In this document: piece after piece, positions 9,445 to 16,608 of the stretch
How the letters are laid out: every line of letters begins with the position of its first letter
How positions within the stretch are numbered: the first letter of the stretch is position 1
Source of the DNA: Ensifer sp. USDA 6670
GTDB taxonomy: Bacteria > Pseudomonadota > Alphaproteobacteria > Rhizobiales > Rhizobiaceae
Assembly (NCBI GenBank): GCA_000421085.1
Contig: ATWE01000002.1
Span: forward strand, 248,001 to 312,000
Direction of reading: 5' to 3'
DNA length: 64,000 nt
The notes under the pieces: model-generated
What the model was told of the DNA's origin: nothing
Seen by the model: the letters and a program-made list of their open reading frames with translations, nothing else
The model's database searches: none
Position numbers and translations under genes: made by a program

Positions 9445-9891
9445 ATGCGTATCGTCATCGGTTCCGACCATGCCGGCTTCCACCTCAAGGCCACGATCAT
9501 CGACCATGTCACCTCGCTCGGACACGAGGTGTATGACGCAGGGTCGTACGATGCGAACCCGGTAGACTTCCCCGACGTCGCAAAGACCGTCACTTCCTCG
9601 ATCATCGAGGGCAAGGCGGATCGCGGGCTGATGGTCTGCGGCACCGGCGTCGGCGCCTCGATCGCGGCCAACAAGGTCAAAGGCATTCGCGCAGCGGTCT
9701 GCCATGACGTGCATTCCGCCCATCAGTCGGTCGAGCATGACGACGTAAACGTCATGTGCATCGGCGCCCAGATCGTCGGCGCATGGTTGGCCAGGGATCT
9801 CGTCGCAGCCTACCTTGCCGCCGAATTCTCCACCGACGAGGACTTCCGGCGCCGCGTGCGCAAGCTTGCCGAAATGGACGAGCAGCGCTGA
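9445..9891 (+). CDS. RpiB/LacA/LacB-family sugar-phosphate isomerase
   Basis: 148 residues, standard RpiB length. It contains GSDHAGF at the N-terminus, the active-site loop CGTGVGASIAANKVKGIRAA with the catalytic cysteine, and the HDDVNVMCIGA strand. The family interconverts aldose and ketose phosphates (ribose-5-P/ribulose-5-P, or galactose-6-P, allose-6-P and tetrose-4-P in relatives). The gene is 23 bp after dctM, so it is probably co-transcribed and acts on a phosphorylated product of the imported compound. No kinase or dehydrogenase for the pathway is in this operon. Confidence 0.9.
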   Translation: MRIVIGSDHAGFHLKATIIDHVTSLGHEVYDAGSYDANPVDFPDVAKTVTSSIIEGKADRGLMVCGTGVGASIAANKVKGIRAAVCHDVHSAHQSVEHDDVNVMCIGAQIVGAWLARDLVAAYLAAEFSTDEDFRRRVRKLAEMDEQR

Positions 9892-9931
9892 GCATCCGCC
9901 GCCCGGTTGCCGTTCGGCGAAACGCGCGCAT

Positions 9932-10612
9932 CTATTCTTCCTTGCTGACCTCGCCATCCACGAGGTGGATGCGGCGATCCATGCGAGCAGCCATGTCCAG
10001 GTCGTGCGTCACGGCGACGACCGTCTTGCCGCGCTCGCGGACAAGCCCGTCAAGAATTGCGAATACCTGCTCCGAACTCCTGCTGTCGAGGCTTCCGGTC
10101 GGCTCGTCGGCGAGGATCAGCGGCGGATCGTTGGCAAGCGCCCGCGCAACCGCCACGCGCTGGCGCTGGCCGCCCGAGAGCTGATCCGGCCGCTTGTCGA
10201 GATGATCGGCGAGGCCGAGCGAGGACAGCAAGTCGGTCGCCCGCGCCTGCATCTCGTCGCGCCCGAGGCGGGCGAGCTTGCGCATCGGAATCTCGACGTT
10301 CTCGCGCGCGGTAAATTCCGGCAGGAGGAAATGGAACTGGAAGACGAACCCCATGGTGGCGAGGCGGGTCTCCGCCCGCTCCCTCTCGCTCATGGGCTCG
10401 GTGTCGCGGCCGCGGACGCGGAGCATGCCTTCCGTCGGCTGGTCGAGCAGCCCCAGCAGATAGAGCAGCGACGACTTTCCCGATCCCGAGGGGCCGGTAA
10501 CGGCCACGAACTCGCCTTCATCGATGATGAGGTCGATGTCCCTCACCAGCGTCACCGGAACCGTCTCATGCAATATACGCGTGAGGCCGCGAGCCTCGAT
10601 CAGCGGGCTCAT
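9932..10612 (-). CDS. ABC exporter ATP-binding protein, LolD/MacB type
   Basis: 226 residues. Walker A GPSGSGKSS, Q-loop FQFHFLLPEFTARENV, signature LSGGQRQRVAVARAL, Walker B LILADEPTGSLD and the H-loop VTHD are all present. The FHLLPEF-type Q-loop segment is characteristic of the LolD/MacB/FtsE group. It overlaps the upstream permease stop as ATGA. With the permease and the HlyD-type adaptor it forms a type VII ABC (mechanotransmission) system, which acts on substrates in the periplasm or outer leaflet. Confidence 0.93.
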   Translation of the reverse strand: MSPLIEARGLTRILHETVPVTLVRDIDLIIDEGEFVAVTGPSGSGKSSLLYLLGLLDQPTEGMLRVRGRDTEPMSERERAETRLATMGFVFQFHFLLPEFTARENVEIPMRKLARLGRDEMQARATDLLSSLGLADHLDKRPDQLSGGQRQRVAVARALANDPPLILADEPTGSLDSRSSEQVFAILDGLVRERGKTVVAVTHDLDMAARMDRRIHLVDGEVSKEE

Positions 10613-11850
10613 GTCGCGCCCCTTATGATGTCCACCGGATTGACGCGTGCTGCCCGGCGGGCAGGCAGGTAGCCGGCGACTGCTGCCGAGGACAGGGCGA
10701 AGGCTGTCGCTACGGCATAGTGAAGAATGCTCCACGCGATCGGCAGCCTGGTCATTTCCTGGCCGGTCGCAGCAATTTCGAACCGCACCCGGGAAAGGGC
10801 GTAGGTGATCGCAAAGCCGAGTGCCCAGCCGAGAAGGGAACCCGCGATGCCGATCGCCAGCCCCTCGATCACGAACAGACGGCGCATGTCCGCTTGCGAA
10901 AAGCCCAGCGACTTCATGATGGCGATGTCGCGCGCCTTCTCGTGCGTGATGGTGGACACGATGTTGAAGATGCCGAAACCCGCTACCAGCATGATCGCGG
11001 CGACGACCGTGTACATGATGACGTTGCGCACGACGAGCGCTTCGAGAATGGACTCGTTCGCCTCCTGCCACGCGACCGCCTTGTAGCCAAGTTCCGTCTC
11101 CACGCGACGCGCGATGGTGGGCGCGGCGTTCGGGTCGTCGAGCTTGATGCGGATCTCGTTGATTGCATTCGGCCTGTTGGACAGGATCTGGGCGTTCTTC
11201 AGCAGCACATAGGCCTCGCCTTCGTCACGCGCCGTGGTGCCGGTGTGAAACAGGCCGACGATCTTGAAGTTGCGGGCAAGGCCTTCCGATGACACGGCGG
11301 TGATCGTGTCGCCGATACCGGCACCCAGCCTCGAGGCCATCGTATCGCCGATCACGACGTTGTTGCCGCCGGCCGCAAGCGCGGCGAAACTACCGGACTC
11401 GAAATCCTCGACGATGGGCGAGACCTTCACCTCCTTCTCCGGCTCGATGCCGATCACCACGGCGCCGACTTCGCGGCCGGAGTAGCGGATCACGCCCTGC
11501 ACGTTTAGGACCGCGGCAAGCCTGCCGGGCATCCATTCTTCCAGCCAGGAGACCGCTTTCGTCGGATTGATGATCCCGCGCCGGTCGTCCCGCGGCCTCA
11601 GCCCGGATATGGCCACGGCTTCGAAGAGGTCTTCCGCCGGCTGCCGCCGCGCCGAGCGCTGCTCATCGGTCACATCGACATGCGGCATCGTGTCGACGAG
11701 CTGGCGAACGAAATCGTCCTGTCCGCCCTGCATCAGCGCCGCCATAGCGATCGAGAAGCCGACGCCGACGGCGACACCGATGACCGCAACAAGGGTCTGT
11801 CGGCCGCGACCGGCGACGTGCGTCAAGGCGATATCGAGGATCAGGCGCAT
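10609..11850 (-). CDS. ABC exporter permease, MacB/LolE/FtsX family
   Basis: 413 residues with one N-terminal helix, a ~230-residue periplasmic MacB-PCD domain, and three C-terminal helices (about residues 285-310, 325-350, 375-398). The HEKARDIAIMKSLGFS coupling segment is the classic FtsX-domain motif. It is encoded between the adaptor (6 bp upstream) and the ATPase (overlapping). Confidence 0.92.
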   Translation of the reverse strand: MRLILDIALTHVAGRGRQTLVAVIGVAVGVGFSIAMAALMQGGQDDFVRQLVDTMPHVDVTDEQRSARRQPAEDLFEAVAISGLRPRDDRRGIINPTKAVSWLEEWMPGRLAAVLNVQGVIRYSGREVGAVVIGIEPEKEVKVSPIVEDFESGSFAALAAGGNNVVIGDTMASRLGAGIGDTITAVSSEGLARNFKIVGLFHTGTTARDEGEAYVLLKNAQILSNRPNAINEIRIKLDDPNAAPTIARRVETELGYKAVAWQEANESILEALVVRNVIMYTVVAAIMLVAGFGIFNIVSTITHEKARDIAIMKSLGFSQADMRRLFVIEGLAIGIAGSLLGWALGFAITYALSRVRFEIAATGQEMTRLPIAWSILHYAVATAFALSSAAVAGYLPARRAARVNPVDIIRGAT

Positions 11851-11856
11851 GGGCGT

Positions 11857-12903
11857 TCAATTCGTCGCTGCTTGCACCACATCCACCCGAGTCCCGTCGG
11901 TAAAATCGGGGGGCAAGGGCGAAATTATGCGTGCGGTTTCTTCAAGGCCGGAAAGGACCTCTACGCCGTCCGTGCCGCGGATGCCGGTCTTGATCTCGTG
12001 CAGTTTCGCCGTTCCGCCTTCAACCACCGCGACTCTGGTCCCACTGAGCGCGGCCGCGGGGATGACCAGAGCGTTGCGCGACAGGTGAACCACGATGTTT
12101 ACGTCAGTCGACATGCCGATTCTGAGCGGCGTGTCCTCCGGCAGGCGAAGGCGAACGCGGTAAGTCTTCGTAACAGGATCGCCCTTCGGCGTGATGCTGT
12201 CGACAACCGCATCCAGCGCGCGCCCTGGAAAGGCATCCGAGCGAAGATAGGCATTTTGGCCGGCTTCGACCCGCGGAATATCCTCCTCGTTCACCTCGGC
12301 CTCCACGATCAGCGGTCGCGGCTCTCCGACCCAGAAGAGCACGGTCCCAGGCTCGGCGACCTCGCCGATCTCACCGTCCTGGCGAAGCACCCGCCCGTCG
12401 CTGGGCGCACGCAGCACGTAGGCGGCAAGCCGAGCCTCTTGTCCCGCGATCAATGCCTCCAATTGAGCGACATCGGTGCGTGCCCTGTCCACGGTCTGCT
12501 CGCTTATCGTGTTTCTTTCTGCCAAGGCGAGCTTGCGGCGGTATTCTTCCTGGGCAAGCGACAGGCGCGCCTGCAGCTCGCTCAGGATCGCCCGCGCCTC
12601 CGTATCGTCAAGGCGCGCAAGGACGGCACCCTTTTCCACACGCTCCCCTTCGCAGTTGCACTGCTCGACGATCCGCTCGCGCACTGTCGAAGTGACCTTT
12701 GCCCAGACGCGCGGCTCCACGACGCCGCTGGCATAGACGATCTCCGCCGCATCGCCCCGCTTCGGCGTCACGATCGAAACGGGCACCGCCCGGGTCGCAT
12801 ACCAGAAGGCAACCGCACCGACTGCGGCGGCTATCGCAATACCCGCCACGTATCGCCTCATCTGCTTCATCGGCCGCACGAACCACTCCTGAAACATCCG
12901 CAT
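11857..12903 (-). CDS. HlyD/MacA-type periplasmic adaptor subunit
   Basis: 348 residues: N-terminal anchor helix (about 17-37), a lipoyl/barrel-sandwich half (VRERIVEQCNCEGERVEKGAVLARLDD), a coiled-coil hairpin (about 100-150), the second lipoyl half (APSDGRVLRQDGEIGEV) and beta-barrel domains. It is the first gene of the exporter operon. The ATG at 12903 lies 19 bp from the palindromic TetR operator, so repressor binding would block this promoter. An ATG two codons later is an alternative start. Confidence 0.9.
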   Translation of the reverse strand: MRMFQEWFVRPMKQMRRYVAGIAIAAAVGAVAFWYATRAVPVSIVTPKRGDAAEIVYASGVVEPRVWAKVTSTVRERIVEQCNCEGERVEKGAVLARLDDTEARAILSELQARLSLAQEEYRRKLALAERNTISEQTVDRARTDVAQLEALIAGQEARLAAYVLRAPSDGRVLRQDGEIGEVAEPGTVLFWVGEPRPLIVEAEVNEEDIPRVEAGQNAYLRSDAFPGRALDAVVDSITPKGDPVTKTYRVRLRLPEDTPLRIGMSTDVNIVVHLSRNALVIPAAALSGTRVAVVEGGTAKLHEIKTGIRGTDGVEVLSGLEETARIISPLPPDFTDGTRVDVVQAATN

Positions 12904-12921
12904 ATACTGTCATGATAGCAT

Positions 12922-12940
12922 TAGACCGACCGTCGGTCTA
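12922..12940. promoter_or_regulatory. 19-bp palindromic TetR operator in divergent promoter
   Basis: TAGACCGACCGTCGGTCTA is perfectly symmetric around one central base and sits between the divergent adaptor and TetR genes. It overlaps a TATAAT hexamer (12939-12944) suitable as a plus-strand -10 box for the TetR gene. This places the true TetR start downstream at 13012 rather than at the ATG inside the -10 box. Confidence 0.8.
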
Positions 12941-13011
12941 TAATGGCGCGAAGGACTTCGCGCAGCCTGCCAAGACGTGTAGAACGTATTTCTCCGGTTC
13001 AGGACAAATCT

Positions 13012-13704
13012 ATGCCACGAGTCAAGAAATCGCCTGACGTCAGAACGAATGAGCTCATCGATTGCGCTGAACGCCTCTTCTTCGAGCATGGATACGAAAA
13101 CACGACCGTTAACGACGTGATCCGGGAGGCGAATGTTTCCAAGGGGGCGTTCTATCACTACTTCGTTTCGAAGGAGGCACTGCTGGAGGCAGTCGCCGCG
13201 CGCATGGCACGCCACAGCCTGAAGGAACTGCAGACCGTATTCGAGGATCCCTCCCTCGATGCCGTCGGCCAGCTGAATGCCCTTTTCGCGGGTTCGCGGC
13301 GCCTGAAAGTGGAAATGGCGCCGCAGTTGAAGAATACATTCAACGCACTTTTCAAGCCGGAGAACATCGTCCTCTATCATCGCATCGACGCAGCGGTCAG
13401 CGCGGTGACACTTCCCTTTCTAACCGAGCTTCTGAAGCGCGGTCACAAGGAGGGGAGCCTCGACGCACCCGATCCTGAAGCCCTCGCGCCGATGCTGCTG
13501 TATTTGCGGCTTGGCGTCGCCAAGACGATGCATCGGGCCCTGCAGCAGACCGAAGCCGGGGACCTGGACGGCGCGGCGCGGACTCTGGATGGCTGGATGC
13601 GCACCTACGGGATGGCTGTCGAGAGATTGCTGAAGATCCCCGAAGGGACGATCGAGGTAACGGAACCGGGTTTTTCGCGCGCATTTCTGGAAGCGGCCGT
13701 CTAG
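13012..13704 (+). CDS. TetR-family regulator of the adjacent ABC exporter
   Basis: 230 residues from MPRVKKSPDV. The HTH block has the standard order: ERLFFEHGYENTTVNDVIREA, then VSKGAFYHYFVSKEALLEAV. The C-terminal ligand domain is unassigned. The upstream ATG at 12943 is rejected because it overlaps a consensus -10 box and the operator. Its divergent placement against the exporter implies autoregulation and repression of the exporter. The inducer is probably an exported toxic compound (inference). Confidence 0.88.
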   Translation: MPRVKKSPDVRTNELIDCAERLFFEHGYENTTVNDVIREANVSKGAFYHYFVSKEALLEAVAARMARHSLKELQTVFEDPSLDAVGQLNALFAGSRRLKVEMAPQLKNTFNALFKPENIVLYHRIDAAVSAVTLPFLTELLKRGHKEGSLDAPDPEALAPMLLYLRLGVAKTMHRALQQTEAGDLDGAARTLDGWMRTYGMAVERLLKIPEGTIEVTEPGFSRAFLEAAV

Positions 13705-13718
13705 TCCTTGAACTGCGC

Positions 13719-13758
13719 ACTTCCGGACGGAAAACCGCTGCACACTTTTCCTGGAAGC
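13719..13758. repeat. RIME-like mosaic repeat core
   Basis: Imperfect inverted repeat ACTTCCGGACGGAAAAC...CTTTTCCTGGAAG. The reverse complement matches the cores at 21691-21726, 40021-40062 and 61769-61807. It lies 15 bp after the TetR stop and could form a 3' hairpin. Confidence 0.65.
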
Positions 13759-13989
13759 GCTCCAGATATCCCCGATATTCACCGGCGATAGCCCTGATGG
13801 GCCAGTGGAAGCGAAGCTCTGCGTGTGCTACTCCAACCGCCAGCCGTCTCGGACGGGGGAAGACGGTTGGAGGCTTGGCGCTTCAGCGACTGGCCTCGCC
13901 GGGGCGGGGGCACCGCACGCCGGCAAATCCGGATGGACTCGCAATTCGAAGCTCGACGTCTTGGCGGAATAGGGCTTACCCGTGCGAAA

Positions 13990-14016
13990 GGCCCTGACCG
14001 TTACCCGGTCAGGGCC
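13990..14016. other. Strong 11-bp hairpin in intergenic DNA
   Basis: GGCCCTGACCG, a TTACC loop, then CGGTCAGGGCC: a perfect stem. On the minus strand it is followed by CTTTCG and on the plus strand by CCATTCATTT, so neither side has a convincing U-tract. It is a terminator, attenuator or small-RNA stem. Confidence 0.5.
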
Positions 14017-14167
14017 CCATTCATTTCCCACCAGCTCAATAAGAGAGCACGGACACGGCAATACGTTCTCCAGCACAGCCCATTACAAGCCATAGCGATG
14101 CAAGAAGATGTGTCGGTGCAAGTGGGATATTACACAAACGTATTACTATAACCAGTAACAAATTGGG

Positions 14168-14198
14168 GGTATTCGCATTAAATCGGCTTGCGAATACC
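14168..14198 (-). terminator. Probable terminator of the LacI-family gene
   Basis: A perfect 9-bp inverted repeat (GGTATTCGC/GCGAATACC, 13-base loop) starts 23 bp beyond the minus-strand stop at 14222. On that strand it is followed by CCCAATTTGTT, a weak T-rich tail. Confidence 0.5.
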
Positions 14199-14221
14199 GT
14201 CTGTGCTGAGTCGAACCGGAG

Positions 14222-15226
14222 CTACCCTCCCCGGACGGATGAGCGCCAAACGAGATCGGGCCGGAAGCGGACCGAATGGTCGGCCGGCTCCTCCCTCTCG
14301 TTGACAAGCCAAGCCACCGCCTCCCGGGCTATTCTGTCGACGGGTTGCGCGAAAGTGGTCAGGTCATAGGAGGACCAGGCGGCCTGCTCAATGTCGTCGA
14401 AACCCGCGACACAGAGCTGATCGGGAATGGAGAGCCGGAACTGGTGGCGCGCGGCATCCATGAAGCCGCAGGCAAGGAGATCAGTGGCACAGAAGACCGC
14501 ATCAGGACGCTCGCCGAGCGTCAGCAGCCGCTGCGCCAGAACGCGGCCGCTTTCGTAATTTGTCGGCCCGTGGCGCTCGACCAGAACCGGGAGGCCCATT
14601 GCTTTTGCCGCCCCCACGAAGCCGTGTTCGCGCGCCATCAGGCTCGGCGTGCCGGCTTGCGAATTCGCGAAGGCAAGACGCCGGCAGCCGGCGCGCACGA
14701 AAGCGGTGACCACCCGCCCCGCCGCCTCCGCGTCATCGAGATTGATGCGAAGCGGGCCCTGCTGGTCGTCGTCGCGGTTGATGAGGACGAGGCGCTGGCC
14801 GTTCTTGAGGCAAAGCTGGGTAATCGACCGGTCGGGCATTCCGGACAGGATGATCGATGCATCGGCGCGGTACCGGATTGCCTGCCGCAATGCGAGATCG
14901 ACGCTGCCGTCCGAGCGGTCCGTGTTGATCAGCATGGCGACCTTGCCGGCGTTCTGCAATTGCTGCGTCATCGCCCGGATCAGGTTGGCACGGTAGGGCG
15001 TGCTCATCTCGGATACGATAAGGCAGACGATGCCACTCTCGTTGCGCATCAATCCGCGCGCGAGATGGTTGACGTGATAGCCGAGCGCTTCCGCCGCCTC
15101 TACCACCCTCCGCCGTGTTTCGGGGGAGACGCTCGCGCCGGGCGTAAAGGTGCGGGAGACGGCCGACCGTGACACGCCCGCCCGCTCCGCGACTTCCTGA
15201 GCGCTGACAAACGGCTTTTGCGGCAT
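14222..15226 (-). CDS. LacI-family transcriptional regulator
   Basis: 334 residues. The HTH is VSAQEVAERAGVSRSAVSRTF, followed by a hinge helix (NHLARGLM) and a periplasmic-binding-like effector domain (SEMSTPYRANLIRAMTQQL, CVAGFDDIEQAAWSSYDLTTF). It is divergent from an AfuABC-like operon. Two LacI-type dyads lie in the 180-bp gap, so it most likely represses that operon and itself. The effector is probably the imported sugar-phosphate-like ligand or its product (inference). Confidence 0.92.
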   Translation of the reverse strand: MPQKPFVSAQEVAERAGVSRSAVSRTFTPGASVSPETRRRVVEAAEALGYHVNHLARGLMRNESGIVCLIVSEMSTPYRANLIRAMTQQLQNAGKVAMLINTDRSDGSVDLALRQAIRYRADASIILSGMPDRSITQLCLKNGQRLVLINRDDDQQGPLRINLDDAEAAGRVVTAFVRAGCRRLAFANSQAGTPSLMAREHGFVGAAKAMGLPVLVERHGPTNYESGRVLAQRLLTLGERPDAVFCATDLLACGFMDAARHQFRLSIPDQLCVAGFDDIEQAAWSSYDLTTFAQPVDRIAREAVAWLVNEREEPADHSVRFRPDLVWRSSVRGG

Positions 15227-15266
15227 CGCAACCCCTCTTTAATCTTGCACGCAGATTTTGCACATT

Positions 15267-15282
15267 TTGCAATTGCGTGCAA
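15267..15282. promoter_or_regulatory. LacI-type operator 1
   Basis: TTGCAATTGCGTGCAA has perfect TTGCA/TGCAA arms. It lies 41 bp upstream of the LacI ATG and upstream of the importer promoter. It shares its arms with operator 2, 77 bp away, a spacing that would allow looping. Confidence 0.6.
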
Positions 15283-15315
15283 TGCGATCACGTCGGGCAT
15301 TACTGCAGAAATTTA

Positions 15316-15344
15316 TTGACACACCCTCTCTCCTCGTGCAGCAT
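15316..15344 (+). promoter_or_regulatory. Candidate sigma-70 promoter of the AfuABC-like operon
   Basis: A consensus TTGACA (15316-15321) is followed after 17 bp by CAGCAT (15339-15344), a weak -10. The -10 abuts operator 2, consistent with steric repression by the divergent LacI protein. Confidence 0.5.
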
Positions 15345-15361
15345 TTGCACGCGCTTGCAAA
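15344..15361. promoter_or_regulatory. LacI-type operator 2
   Basis: TTTGCACGCGCTTGCAAA matches its own reverse complement at 16 of 18 positions and has the central CG typical of LacI/GalR operators. It lies immediately downstream of the candidate promoter and 45 bp before the binding-protein gene. Confidence 0.72.
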
Positions 15362-15406
15362 AAAGCGCCCGGCCCGGAGGCGCCGGCACAATCTGGGAGG
15401 AAACCG

Positions 15407-16435
15407 ATGGGTTTGGTAAAACTGGCCGCGGCAACGCTCGCCGCGGGTGCGACGTTCTTTGCCTTTTCCGCGCAGGCCGATGGAAATCTCAATCTGATCT
15501 GCTCGGCCGACGTGGTGATCTGCGAACAGATGAAGGGCGCCTTCGAAAAGAAGACCGGCATCTCCGTCAACATGGTTCGCCTGTCTTCGGGCGAAACCTA
15601 CGCGAAGATTCGGGCCGAGGCGCGCAACCCCAAGACGGACATCTGGTGGGCAGGCACCGGCGACCCGCATCTGCAGGCCGCCTCCGAGGGACTGACGCTC
15701 GAATACAAGTCGCCGATGCTTGGCGAATTGCATGAATGGGCCGTCAACCAGGCCGAGAGTGCAGGCTATCGCACGGTCGGCGTCTATGCCGGCGCGCTCG
15801 GCTGGGGCTACAACACAGAGATCTTCAAGCAGAAGAATCTGAAGGAGCCGAAGTGCTGGGCGGACCTGCTCGATCCGTCCTTCAAGGGTGAAGTCCAGAT
15901 TGCCAATCCCAATTCTTCCGGCACCGCCTATACGGCGCTCGCGACGCTCGTTCAGATCATGGGCGAGGACGAGGCTTTCGACTATCTGAAGAAGCTGAAC
16001 GCAAACGTGTCGCAATACACGAAGTCCGGCTCCGCACCGGTGAAGGCCGCGGCGCGGGGGGAAACCGCAATCGGCATCGTGTTCATGCACGATGCGGTCG
16101 CGCAGACGGTGGAAGGTTTCCCGGTGAAGGCCGTGGCGCCCTGCGAAGGCACCGGCTACGAAATCGGTTCGATGTCGATCATCAAGGGCACAAAGAACCT
16201 CGACAATGCCAAGAAATGGTATGACTGGGCGCTCTCCGCCGACGTGCAGTCCAGTATGAAGGAGGCAAAATCGTTCCAGCTTCCTTCCAACAAGACGGCC
16301 AAGGTGCCGGAAGAGGCGCCGAAGTTCGAGGACATCAAGCTGATCGATTACGACTTCAAGACCTACGGCGATCCGGCCAAGCGCAAGGAGCTCCTGGAGC
16401 GCTGGGACCGGGAAATCGGCGCAGCCGCGAACTGA
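15407..16435 (+). CDS. ABC transporter substrate-binding protein, AfuA/Fbp-like
   Basis: 342 residues with a Sec signal peptide (cleavage after AFSAQA, about residue 24) and a periplasmic-binding fold of the extracellular type 1/Fe3+ cluster: NLICSADVVICEQMKGAFEKKTG and IWWAGTGDPHLQAASEG. Proteins of this group were first annotated as iron binders, but AfuA of Actinobacillus binds hexose and heptose phosphates. No Fe-binding tyrosine pair of FbpA type is obvious near the C-terminus. A strong TGGGAGGA precedes the ATG. With the downstream phosphatase-family gene, a phosphorylated sugar or inositol ligand is favoured (inference). Confidence 0.85.
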   Translation: MGLVKLAAATLAAGATFFAFSAQADGNLNLICSADVVICEQMKGAFEKKTGISVNMVRLSSGETYAKIRAEARNPKTDIWWAGTGDPHLQAASEGLTLEYKSPMLGELHEWAVNQAESAGYRTVGVYAGALGWGYNTEIFKQKNLKEPKCWADLLDPSFKGEVQIANPNSSGTAYTALATLVQIMGEDEAFDYLKKLNANVSQYTKSGSAPVKAAARGETAIGIVFMHDAVAQTVEGFPVKAVAPCEGTGYEIGSMSIIKGTKNLDNAKKWYDWALSADVQSSMKEAKSFQLPSNKTAKVPEEAPKFEDIKLIDYDFKTYGDPAKRKELLERWDREIGAAAN

Positions 16436-16608
16436 TCGCGCAACGCGCCGTTCAAACGGATTCGAGCCGTCGGGAAACCGCCGGTTCGAATCCGGCGATC
16501 TCGGTCAGATGAGCTGTTCCGGTCGCATCCCGCTCTTATCCCACGCCAGCGATCTCGCTTGTATTCGGAACAACTCATCGTGACACGGCGGCACGGACAA
16601 GCCTATCC

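Larger units (their letters stand above)
13705..14221. other. 517-bp gene-free region with repeat and hairpins
   Basis: No ORF with family resemblance. It contains a RIME-like repeat next to the TetR stop, a strong 11-bp hairpin at 13990-14016, and a second hairpin (14168-14198) just past the LacI gene's stop. Between 13841 and 13875 there is also a short GCCGTCT/AGACGGT pairing. This much structure would suit a small RNA gene, but no promoter or known RNA family was recognised. Confidence 0.5.

Noticed and set aside
12943-13011. Upstream in-frame ATG extending the TetR gene
   Set aside because: The ATG overlaps the TATAAT box and lies against the operator; the HTH homology begins after 13012.
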